This document shows, piece by piece, positions 25,511 through 34,320 of a stretch of DNA of 64,000 nt. Location: the NCBI GenBank assembly GCA_020746105.1, contig CM036618.1, positions 93,738,122 to 93,802,121 of the forward strand, written 5' to 3'. The position numbers were made by a program, and so were the translations under genes. The stretch comes from Trogon surrucura (Eukaryota; Chordata; Aves; Trogoniformes; Trogonidae). The notes beneath the pieces are model-generated. The model searched no databases. It was not told the DNA's origin and saw only the letters and a list, made by a program, of their open reading frames with translations. Each line of letters starts with the position of its first letter. Positions within the stretch are counted from its first letter, which is position 1.

Positions 25511-28500
25511 CCAAGAGTTAATGTGGAATGCACATAAAATACTTATTTGGAAGGCTGATGAAGGTATGACAAAGCCGGAGGCTACTGAGCAATATGTGTT
25601 CCTGGGAAATGTATTTTTTGCCCTGGAGTTAAACCTAGCCCTGAGGCTCACTGGCTGCTAGAAGGGTGAAGCATGGGATCTTTGAACATGTTAAGGACAG
25701 CAAACTGCAGCAAATCATGGCTTACAGGTGAGGTTGGTTTTGTATTCCTTCTTTAAACCTAGGTGCTAACCATGCTGAATTGTAACTTTATTATGCAGCC
25801 TGGCAAGATTTCAGCGATTTTATTGAAAGAGCATTTTGTTATGTTTATTAGATTTGTCAAAAAGCCATTTTATGGTGTTTATGAGATAGCATATAAATTT
25901 ATGAAACTTTAACATTTTTGTCCAAAATAGCCTTTACTGAAAATCAAATAATGCAAGTAGTAAAACCTTCCATCAGACAAATCCAGGCAAAATTTTCCAT
26001 CAAGCAAGGCACAGATTCATCCACCGCACAATCTGTGAAATGCTGTCAATGAAATCTTTGCTGTAAAGCAGTGGAATAGCTGCTGGAAGGCTGCGATGTT
26101 CCCAGATGGGTACAGGTGTGGCAATTCTGTCTGATGTCCTTGCCTGACTACAAATGTGGGAGTTGCAGGGCATCTGATGGTTTTGTTGCCCTGGCTTTTG
26201 CAGTAGGAAGGAAAGAGCTTTTGGTTTGGGTTTCGGCAAGTGTACTGTTGTCCATAGTAAGAACTTCAAAGCACAACTGGTTGGGGGTGATGTACTGCAC
26301 AGGAATGAGCCACAAGCACATACCCTACCAGCTCTCTGCTTCTGTCTTTGCTCTAGAAGCGCCTTCTGCAAGATTCATTCTTTGTTGCTGTAGTCACCCT
26401 TCATTTCTGTCTTTCCCCCCACTGTTTTGAGTAAAAAACCACCTTGTATTTCTGCTCAGAAAGCTCCTTTCTGCTCCTCATTTTTTTCCTTTGTTCATCC
26501 TCCACAATACCATCAAGATTATGTGAAACCCCTAATCTATCTCTTCCTTTTTCTTTCTTTCTTAGGATGTCAGTCTAGCACTCTGCGACTGATACTCTCC
26601 CCCTGACATGGTCCCCTTCTTGGAGACCATGATATGGCAGCAAGACATGCTGAGGAACTGATTAAGTCACAACTGTGTCAGCTGGGATCTCTGTAACAGC
26701 CATTACATGAAATAACATTTCCAAAATGATGGTTTTGGAATGCCATTCCCAAGCCTCTTCCCCAGGCTGGAGAAAGCTTAGGGACAATAAAATGCTTCCC
26801 ACACAGCTTTCCCTTTACAAAAGAGCCTTAAAAAGTTAGAAAGGTGGTGGGAATGAGAGGAATTGGGAGGTTAGGCAAGAGAAATCCATGTAGTAAAGAG
26901 ATGGAAGAAGAGTAGAGATCGCGAGGGAATGCAGTCGGCACTGCCTGTGTGCAGTGGCAGGCTGTTCTTAGGCTGGAGGAGTCCACCCTGGCATGAAGGG
27001 CAGAGAAGGGAGCTATTTGAAGAGCGGAGGACAGACAAGAGAGATGTGGTAACTTCATGTGGCAGAATAGTCCTCTCACAGGTGTAGCATCACTTTAACA
27101 ATAACCTCGCTGGACCTGCTTTGTCTTGCACTCTTGGTGAGAAGTTGCAGTTTCTACCTTTGCTTGCTGTTCTCCCTTATTTCACCAGGGGACCCATTCA
27201 AAGCACGATGCCAGGGAGGGTCCTGCAATAACCTTACTAGGTAAGCTCTAATGATGCCAAGTGTGACTGTGACCTGTCAAGGGGTATTTAATCCCCTTTC
27301 ATTTCCAAACATCTTGATTTGGGAAATATACCTCATAAAATGCCATGAAAGCTGAAACCTGATAGTGTCCATCAAATAGTGAGGTGCCTTGTTTATTGTA
27401 CAAACTCCCCCTAGATGAATTTGCAATAGACCTGGACGCCGCTCTTAAACATTCACCTATCTGAAAGTGCTGCATTGTCACTAGTTTGGTTGAGGTGGAG
27501 GCATGTGCTGTAGTGATTGGCCCAGACAGTTTGAAAATGCAAAAGGATGAGAGAATGGGGATGGCTAGCAAGTGACGGTGTGAAATTACTAAGCAAATTT
27601 TAGCGGGATAATTGTCACCAAACAAAACTTCTCTGGTATGGATACTGCTTTCAGTAAACATAGCACGAAAATGGGAGTTGCAAGCCAAACAGATCAGAGA
27701 AACTGCCTAACTCTTGTTGGTCTAAAATAACACAACTGCAAGGCTTGCAGAACACTTTTATGTGCCTTCCCTCATCTCTCCCTTTCTAACCTCAAGATAC
27801 ACCTGATCATAATGACTACTACCACTGTCTTGAGAACCCTCTTACTGCAGTAGTACAGCTGTGTTTAGGGAACATCTTTGTCTGGGTCTGCACCAGCTTT
27901 TTGCACAGGGAAAAGATCCTGGATTTACGGGAATTTTCTATTTTCATAGCCCTGGATAAGTTAGGACAAGTGTCGTCCTTGCCACCAGTACAGACCGTAG
28001 CCTGCACCAAATATTGGACCCAAAACCTTGGAGAAGAAATAGGTACATGGAACATTGCCAAAGACCTTGCTCACAGCCCTGAGGTTTTTTTTTCTCCCAT
28101 TTCTGCCAGAATTTCATTCTTTCCTTGTTACCATGAGTTATATTCTAAGTAGATCCTTCTCCAGTCATTCATTTTAGCATATAGTGCTACATCTCCATGT
28201 CACCCCAAGCAAGTCTGAATAGCCTGCTTTCCCTGGGTGTGTGATGACCTATGACTTCTAGATGATCCTTCACATATGAATGGTATAAGACAGTATATGA
28301 GATTTTGAGAGTATATATTCATAGGATACTTTGGGTACACATACCATTAGCTGAATCCCATTAGCTTGACCCTTGTTCAGTGAGAGCCAGCAGATAAGCA
28401 GATGAATCAACCCTGGAATGAAGCAGTATCATATGGGACATCAGCAAGATGCCAGGCATTCAAGTTCAAAGTATAGATGTGTCCACACAAAACCAAAGAT

Positions 28501-31088
28501 TTTCGCATAAGCCATTTTTTAAATTAATCCAGTCTATGAAAAGTGAACGTTGACTTGCTGTAGTTCATTGTGTGAATTCAAAGTCTTTTTCAGGGTTGTA
28601 AGAAGAGGGTAGTACAAAAGCATAAATAGAATAAGCCGGCCATTAGGAAACATTTGTCATGTGGCTGCAAAACTGAGGAAAGCATTAGAGCAGCACATAG
28701 GAGAGAGCCACAAAAGAAAGGAGGATCAGAAAGAATGTTAGAGCATTCCTCTTAAGAATTTATTTAACCCACTGACTGCCTGTGTGTTTAATTCAAAATA
28801 AGAGATTACTGAAAGGCTTCCATGGTTCTTAGACGATATATTAAGGATACCTTTACTCAGCATTTTGGGCTGGTACCCTTCGGACTGAATGTGGTCTTGG
28901 CATAATCCCAGTGCCTTCCACCAAGATGCACCCCATTGCCACAGTGCTGATTTTGACCTCTCTTTTTGAGGCCATATAACTGCAGCTGGGATTTATGAAA
29001 GAAATGAATGAAATGAATAGAAAGAAAGGTATGACTGCAGCAGCATTCATTTTACTCCAGTCGGAATGAACTTGGAAAGGTTTCTAGATGAGGTTATGAA
29101 GTGAGGGAATATTAAGCCACCAGTTTTTTTTTTTACATCTATCAACACTGACCCTGATTTAATATTTTCTATATCACTCAAACACTGGGATTCATAGTCG
29201 ATCTGAGAGGACTTTCAGAGGAGGCTGCCTGGGCACTTCGAGGTCACAAAGGTCTTGGAAACCATGTGTACTTAATATCTGAACATTGTTAACAGTTCAG
29301 AAGATTTTCTTGTCCACTCATAACTTCACTTCGTGGCAACTTGATAACAGTTACCTTACCAAAGGGAATTTGCTGCTGACATAGAGGTGGCTATTGCCAT
29401 AACTGGTGAAGACCTGAGATCCATTAACATTTGAAGCATTGTTTACTGTGGGAACTACTCTACTGCACTGTGATTTAGGGGCTTTAAAAACAAATTAACA
29501 AGAGAGGAGAAAAAGAAAGGCTCTGAGAGGGTTGATCAGCTGTCCTCAGTCCAGCTTTGCATGCCTCGTGATGGGATGGGAGCGAGTGTCTGTCAGCTCA
29601 GTCCCACTTTCCCCTTCCTTCCCTCTGTGTTCCTTTCCCTGAATCATCTACTTGTAAACCACAAAGCCCTTGATGCTCCTGTAAAATATGTGGAAGGAGT
29701 ATGTGAGAGACTGGGTGGGCTCCTAACTACTCCCTGGGCCAGCGGCTCAAAGGAAAGCAGCTTATAGCTGAACAGACGGCAGCATCAAAATATCTGGGCT
29801 TCTCGGAGCCAGGGGCTTGAGTCCCAACAGGGCCAATTCCACAGCTATTCCCAGTTCCTTAACTGCAGTCCACGTGTATTCCTGTCTCTAACACTCTAGA
29901 TGAGACCTCCACATCCAGACACTGTGCCTGGTTAGTATGCCTGCAAGACGGTTTCGAGCACCCTTGGTGAAAGCTGGGGTTTCCCCGGGTGGTTTTGAGT
30001 AATGTTTGAACGAAGAACAATCCAAATCTCTAACTGGCAGGAATCTTAGGATATCTGGGGAGTAAATTTCCTGGGGAAATATTCAATAGATAAATTATTC
30101 TGCCACATATGTATCAATATTTACAACTTCTAGGACCAAATCTGAAGTTTCCTACTGAACAATTGGAAGAACTATCACATATTTCCACAGTGAGCACTTT
30201 GAGCCTTGACTCTAATTTGCAGTGTGCTTTGGGATTAAAGGTGTCCTATAAATGTGGGATTATTATTAACAACAATATCATTGTAAGTTCCGAAACAGGG
30301 AGCTTGTAACAGATACAGGGTATTCTGCATATTTGTTAAACCAAATATGGCCACTACAGGAGACTGAGTTATTCTTGACTTCTATTAGAATGAAACAGAG
30401 AAGCAGTATGAACAAATATGATTAAAAAGACCCTCTAGATTAAATGTACCCTTTATTACTCCTGCAATCCAGATATCAAATTTTGTGCTGTTTTCTAGAG
30501 AGGCTGATTTTTACTCTACAGTCTTCATCTGATTTTACAGTTAGCATTACTTCAAGCTTATTACATTTGTAACAGGATACAAATACAGCACCATTAATTT
30601 AATTTTATTTACATTTCAGAGTTATTCAGCTGGAATAAATTGAACACAATTTGATTGAAACTCTCCTGCAGGACAGACTTTAGGCACATTCAACAAGAGT
30701 GCTTTATAAATAATGGCAGCATTTAGTACACAAAAGACACCCTCTTGGACTGGAGAATTTGCAGGAGTCATTAGCAGATGAGGGAAAAGCAAAGTTGCCA
30801 GGAATAGAGCTAAAGTGAAGGTTTTCTGCTCTGGAGTCTACATTTCACTGCATGCATCTTCAGAAGACATCTTGACTGCATGATGACCTTCTACATACAG
30901 CTCCCACGGAAAGCAGTTGCTAACTTGGGTGTTTCACTATGACAAACACATCAGGGCTCGGGTAAACAGTTTAAGTAAATCTTGACAGAAAAGGAATGTG
31001 GAAAATCAGTGCGTTTTTTTCTTGCAGTGGCTCTTAGAAATCCTTGCCAATGATGGAGTGGCTGTTGTAAAGACACTTTGAACCAAAA
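25511..31088. other. Gene-poor stretch left of the provirus
   Basis: No exon recognised. Frames here are all under 130 codons and without family resemblance. One old SINE-like tail near 30222 is listed separately. Confidence 0.45.
30222..30280 (+). repeat. Possible ancient SINE/LINE tail (MIR/L2-like)
   Basis: GTGCTTTGGGATTAAAGGTG followed by CCTATAAATGTGGGATTATT resembles the 3' end of old amniote MIR/L2-related repeats, where a GCTTTGGGAT phrase precedes a TATAAAT and ATTATT end. It is short and diverged, so the assignment is tentative. Confidence 0.35.
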
Positions 31089-31094
31089 GACCAT
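31089..31094. repeat. Target site duplication, left copy (GACCAT)
   Basis: GACCAT directly precedes the TG of the left LTR and recurs exactly after the right LTR (33642-33647). Six-base duplications are typical of betaretrovirus/lentivirus-type and alpharetrovirus-type integrases. Confidence 0.93.
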
Positions 31095-31471
31095 TGTAGA
31101 GGAATTTCTTGTGGAGCAGAGGCGCGGTATAACTTTAAAAGCGTGGACAACCCAGCTTAGGCCTAAACAGAGGCTCTGTCCTTGAAGCTGCCTTGGAACA
31201 CAGGGAGGAGGAGGTTTTATCTGTTTTGTGAAGAGCCTTGCCAGGGGGAGAAAGGGGGGGTGAGAGCCGCTTGCATAGTGGAATGGCACTACCCAATAAA
31301 ACACTGGCGCGTGTGAACCTGTAACTGACCAACTCTGTTAAGGGGCAGGCGCGGGGACACTGCTGAACTGTATATCTTGAGCTGTCCGGAGCAATAAAGG
31401 GGTAACTACTTGTAGCCATATCAGTGGGATTTGTCATTGTCTTGGCCGGCTCTCCGACGGGACCCTCTTCA
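31095..31471 (+). repeat. 5' LTR of the provirus
   Basis: Runs from TGTAGAGGAATTTC to GACCCTCTTCA. I compared it line by line with the 3' copy and found no difference over 377 bases. It contains a CCAAT-like element (ACCCAATAAA, about 31291), a TATA-like TGTATATC (about 31370) and an AATAAA at 31393-31398. The short spacing of these suggests a very short R region. Confidence 0.96.
31291..31398 (+). promoter_or_regulatory. LTR core promoter and polyadenylation signal
   Basis: ACCCAATAAA at 31291-31300, CTGTATATCTTG around 31368-31379 and AATAAA at 31393-31398, in the order expected for U3 then R. The TATA-like box is imperfect. The first AATAAA-like string could itself act as an A/T-rich core element. 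Confidence 0.55.
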
Positions 31472-31473
31472 TC

Positions 31474-31491
31474 TGGCGCCCGAACAGGGAC
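31474..31491 (+). other. Primer binding site, tRNA-Lys3
   Basis: TGGCGCCCGAACAGGGAC starts two bases after the 5' LTR. This 18-mer is complementary to the 3' end of tRNA-Lys3 (UUU anticodon), the primer used by MMTV-like betaretroviruses and by lentiviruses. Avian alpharetroviruses instead use tRNA-Trp. Confidence 0.95.
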
Positions 31492-31651
31492 CCTCTATGG
31501 ACGCTTAAATGCGGATTGCTTAAATGTGGGAAGACTCCGAAGCATCGGACGTGAGCCGATTTGGGAGCCGGAGAGCTGGAGGCAGGAGAGTTCCGGGTGT
31601 GACCAAAAGGGCACCGGAGACCAGAGCTTGAGCGGCCGATCAAGCCCCTGC

Positions 31652-31660
31652 CAAGGTAAG
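31652..31660 (+). promoter_or_regulatory. Proviral major splice donor
   Basis: CCAAG|GTAAG, a near-consensus 5' splice site in the leader, with the cut after 31655. It lies 11 bases upstream of the gag ATG, as expected for making spliced env-type mRNA. Confidence 0.75.
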
Positions 31661-31666
31661 ACCGCG

Positions 31667-32146
31667 ATGGAAATGGACGCGGCAACTCGCCTCCTTAGTA
31701 TACTCTCTAAGAGAGGAGGAAAAGTAAAGGAGCGAGACGTATTAGCCCCATGGGCTCGGAAACGGGAGAAAATGAACGACCCGTCATTAATCTTTAGTTC
31801 CACGGAATGGCGTGAAGTAGGAGATCTTTTGTGGGACTGTACTCTAGAGGGAGGAAAAGAAGGAAAGGAAGCGAAAGAACTAGGAACAGTTTGGAAAACC
31901 GTAATACGCACTCTAGAAATCATGCAAGCAGAAAAGAAAGTTGCTGTGGCAGCGATCGAAGCATTGGGGGGAGGGCAGGAAAGGAAAAAGGCAAAGGAAG
32001 AAACTCCCTGCTCGTCCCGACTGGGTGGAAGAAAAAAAAAAAAAAAAGAAAAAGAAAAAGGAGAAACTGCACTGCGTTGCAGAATTAAGACTTTCGTCCT
32101 TGAGCTGAGCTCTTTTCTAAACAAGTGCATAACTCTTGCTTGCTAA
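31667..32146 (+). pseudogene. gag: Proviral gag, N-terminal (matrix) part, truncated
   Basis: The ATG at 31667 follows the leader and splice donor and opens 159 codons. The frame is also open upstream to 31424, but the viral start is taken at 31667 because it lies after the primer site and donor. Roughly the first 100 residues are mixed and helical, with ATRLLSILSKRGGK near the start and WREVGDLLWDCT in the middle, as in retroviral matrix domains. Near residue 122 the frame enters an A16 tract (32032-32047) that gives a lysine/glutamate run, and it stops at 32144. Full Gag polyproteins are several hundred residues, so this is a broken piece. No capsid or zinc-knuckle region follows in frame. 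The call rests on position and general character. Confidence 0.7.
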
Positions 32147-32338
32147 TTATGAAAAGAGACCCTGACCAGCCAGGTACAGCTCATGTTGAGAGCTTGTCCA
32201 TGAGAATGAAGATAAGACGCTGCTTGTACACCAGATGTGCATGGGAGTGAACGGGAGAGTACGATCAAAACAGACCTGGGAAATTCTGCTCTCCCTGTGT
32301 GATAACAGCGTGACTGAAGTAATACTTGAGCTAATAAG
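32060..32338 (+). other. Unassigned proviral segment between two A-rich tracts
   Basis: About 280 bases bounded by A-rich tracts at 32032-32058 and 32339-32366. An ATG at 32149 opens 33 codons with several Arg/Lys residues (for example MRMKIRRC) and stops at 32248. Basic short leaders are known at the start of betaretroviral Env, so this could be a displaced env leader piece; that is inference only. The rest does not read like the flanking gag pieces. Confidence 0.35.
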
Positions 32339-32360
32339 AAAAAAAAAAAAAGAAAAAAAA

Positions 32361-32537
32361 AAAAAAGGAGGGGGGGGGAAGAAGGAAGATCAGGATGAAC
32401 CCCTGAAAGAGATGCTGAACAAACTCGCTGAATTATCAACTAGACAGCAAGAAATAGAAGAAACCCTTAAACCAGTTCAGCTCCCCCATTACCATCAGCT
32501 CCCTCACTCAAGCCTGATTTTCAAGCTTGAACCATAA
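32361..32537 (+). pseudogene. gag: Proviral gag, charged middle segment
   Basis: After the second A-rich tract and a G run, a charged open stretch includes EPLKEMLNKLAEL and RQQEIEETLKP, predicted helical with leucine spacing, then a proline/histidine-rich part. This fits the linker between matrix and capsid in betaretrovirus-like Gag. It is out of register with the first gag piece because of the inserted segment, and it stops at 32535-32537. Confidence 0.5.
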
Positions 32538-32554
32538 AGGATCCTTTGCAATAG

Positions 32555-32677
32555 GGATGGAGCGGTGTCATCAGAGACGCTATAACAGAGGGAGATTGGG
32601 AAGCAGCCAGTTCGATTGCGTGTCCTGTTATTATTAATAATGGACAAGGGACCTGGGAACCGCATGATCCCGCATGA
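32555..32677 (+). pseudogene. gag: Proviral gag, start of capsid region, truncated
   Basis: Forty open codons, in a different frame from the preceding gag piece and ending at TGA 32675-32677. They include ITEGDWEAAS and GQGTWEPHD; a Trp-Glu-Pro-type motif near the capsid start is familiar from betaretrovirus-like Gag (inference from general family knowledge). The remainder of capsid, nucleocapsid and all of pol are missing after this point. Confidence 0.5.
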
Positions 32678-32775
32678 TGTGGCTGTGCAGCATCCTGTCA
32701 CTTCAGCAGCGTAGCAGCAACACGACCGTGCACTGGGCCTGCCCGTTGAATCCCTTTGTTTGCCCAGTGACGTGA

Positions 32776-32961
32776 TGGGACCCTGAGGTACCGATTACCA
32801 ACGATGATATGGACTGGACTGGCAGAAGATGCTTACAGCTGATGGTAGAGCAATTGTGGGAAAATGTGACTGTTCTCAATGTTACCTGTTGTATTAATAT
32901 GTATCCTCTTTGTGTGACTAACAATGAAGCTTATATTGGTTGTGTAATCAAAGCCACATAG
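32776..32961 (+). pseudogene. env: Proviral env, surface-subunit remnant
   Basis: Sixty-one open codons ending at TAG 32959-32961. They hold two N-glycosylation sequons (NVT twice) and clustered cysteines (NVTCC, YPLCV, IGCV), which fits a secreted viral envelope surface subunit. An in-frame TGA at 32773 precedes it, and no signal peptide is attached. The junction with the gag piece, around 32677-32775, is where the pol-containing deletion must lie. Confidence 0.6.
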
Positions 32962-33115
32962 TAGGTGTTAAGGTTTATGTACTAACCAGCAGAGTCATCT
33001 TTCTTTAGCTAAAAGCAAGGCAGGGAAACCAGCTGCCTTTTGCTTTGTTAGAAGTGTGTGATTAAGGATCAAAGTATGATTTAGGGCGATGGGTGTGAGA
33101 ACTTTGACAGGATGA

Positions 33116-33355
33116 ATTAAGAGTTTAGTTAAGGCATTTTTGGTTATTGCAGTTTTAATTGTTATAGGCTTACTTATGTTTAGTTGTTTGATAAGTATAA
33201 TCAAGAAAATTATAAGCAAGCTAGCAGATGAAGCCTGGGTTGTCCAAAAAGAAAAAGGGGGATATGTAGAGGAATTTCTTGTGGAGCAGAGGCGCGGTAT
33301 AACTTTAAAAGCGTGGACAACCCAGCTTAGGCCTAAACAGAGGCTCTGTCCTTGA
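33116..33355 (+). pseudogene. env: Proviral env, transmembrane-subunit C-terminus
   Basis: Opens just after an in-frame TGA (33113-33115). It encodes about 20 residues of mostly Leu, Ile and Val (from about 33140), a Cys, then IIKKII and a short tail (KLADEAWVV). This is the layout of a retroviral Env membrane anchor plus cytoplasmic tail. The frame crosses the polypurine tract and runs about 30 codons into the 3' LTR before stopping at 33353. The fusion peptide and ectodomain are absent, so it could not mediate entry. Confidence 0.65.
33246..33262 (+). other. Polypurine tract
   Basis: AAAAAGAAAAAGGGGGA sits two bases before the TG of the 3' LTR. It is the plus-strand primer site of retroviral reverse transcription. 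Confidence 0.93.
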
Positions 33356-33641
33356 AGCTGCCTTGGAACACAGGGAGGAGGAGGTTTTATCTGTTTTGTG
33401 AAGAGCCTTGCCAGGGGGAGAAAGGGGGGGTGAGAGCCGCTTGCATAGTGGAATGGCACTACCCAATAAAACACTGGCGCGTGTGAACCTGTAACTGACC
33501 AACTCTGTTAAGGGGCAGGCGCGGGGACACTGCTGAACTGTATATCTTGAGCTGTCCGGAGCAATAAAGGGGTAACTACTTGTAGCCATATCAGTGGGAT
33601 TTGTCATTGTCTTGGCCGGCTCTCCGACGGGACCCTCTTCA
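33265..33641 (+). repeat. 3' LTR of the provirus
   Basis: Same 377 bases as the 5' LTR by eye, ending CTCTTCA. No polymorphic position between the two copies was found, so they have had little time to diverge, unless gene conversion has kept them alike. Confidence 0.96.
33563..33568 (+). terminator. Polyadenylation signal in the 3' LTR
   Basis: AATAAA in the context GCAATAAAGG; the functional copy for 3' end formation of proviral transcripts. Confidence 0.7.
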
Positions 33642-33647
33642 GACCAT
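33642..33647. repeat. Target site duplication, right copy (GACCAT)
   Basis: Exact repeat of 31089-31094, directly after the CA of the 3' LTR. The match shows the element is one intact insertion event and not a product of recombination between two proviruses. Confidence 0.93.
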
Positions 33648-33968
33648 CTCTACCTTCTAGATGTATCTAAAAGGCAGTGGGTGTTATCTGGGTAGACAGG
33701 GCAGTGGATCGGATGAAGGGACTCCCGTTTGCCAGTACAATGGGGAGTGGCCAAACCATTGACAAGCTCTTCATAGACATCATAGTAAAGGAGGGTTTTC
33801 AGCAGAGATTTTGAGAGATAATGAGGACCTTTCACTGCTTTTTACCAAGATTCCTCCCAATAACAGTAAGGAAAAAAGCACAGAAGTGTTTCTATAAAAA
33901 CAAGTGAGACATAGAGACTGACAGAATGATGAGAAGGGAAACGACATTGTCATAGCAAAGGAGTGGTT

Positions 33969-33984
33969 AAAAAAAAAAAAAAAA
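33969..33984. repeat. A16 homopolymer
   Basis: Uninterrupted A run directly left of the old LINE-like segment. Confidence 0.85.
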
Positions 33985-33989
33985 GTTGG

Positions 33990-34320
33990 CAGGGTGGGAA
34001 GGGCCTTGACAAGAAAGATAAATAGCTTGTGTTTGATGGGGTAAAGAAGAGGAATGTAGTAGAGAGGAGCAAGGAATGTGTAAAATCCTCAAACTGATGG
34101 ATTAGGAGGATGATCTTTACAGCAGTATTTTGCAGGGATGTGCACAGACTGAAATTACACTTGGCAAGACCGAAGAGAAGAGTGTTTCAGTAATCAAAAT
34201 TCAAGACAATTGAATTTTAGCCAGGTTAGATAAGGCCTACTGATGCTTTTAAATGGGAAGGCTGGGCTACTACCAGAATCTTTCCTATTTTGCCTGGAAG
34301 TGAAAGAAAGAGTTTTTCCT
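33990..34320 (-). mobile_element. Possible ancient L2/L3-type LINE fragment
   Basis: On the plus strand, GGGCCTTGACAAGAAAGATA, TTTACAGCAGTATTTTGCAG and GTTTCAGTAATCAAAATTCA resemble the antisense of the C-terminal reverse transcriptase region of old L2/CR1-type LINEs found across amniotes. It is very diverged, with no open frame left; orientation and limits are approximate. Confidence 0.4.

Larger units (their letters stand above)
31095..33641 (+). mobile_element. Young defective endogenous retrovirus (tRNA-Lys3 primed)
   Basis: A 2547-bp provirus with 377-bp LTRs (31095-31471 and 33265-33641) that I read as identical, TG...CA ends and a perfect 6-bp target duplication. A Lys3 primer binding site follows the 5' LTR and a polypurine tract precedes the 3' LTR. 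The 1.8-kb interior keeps the leader, splice donor, start of gag, later gag pieces, and pieces of env surface and transmembrane subunits. I see no protease, reverse transcriptase, RNase H or integrase. The order gag-env and the Lys3 site point to a betaretrovirus-like lineage (inference). Two A-rich tracts and several stops break all proteins. It is non-autonomous, and its mobilisation would have needed proteins from another element. Identical LTRs imply a recent insertion, so presence may vary between individuals. Confidence 0.95.

Noticed and set aside
30951-31304. Minus-strand frames over the LTRs (also 33305-33607)
   Set aside because: Antisense of the LTR, identical in both copies, with no retroviral or host protein character.
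31424-31666. Upstream extension of the gag frame into the LTR
   Set aside because: The frame is open by chance across the LTR end, primer site and leader; the viral start is the ATG at 31667 after the splice donor.
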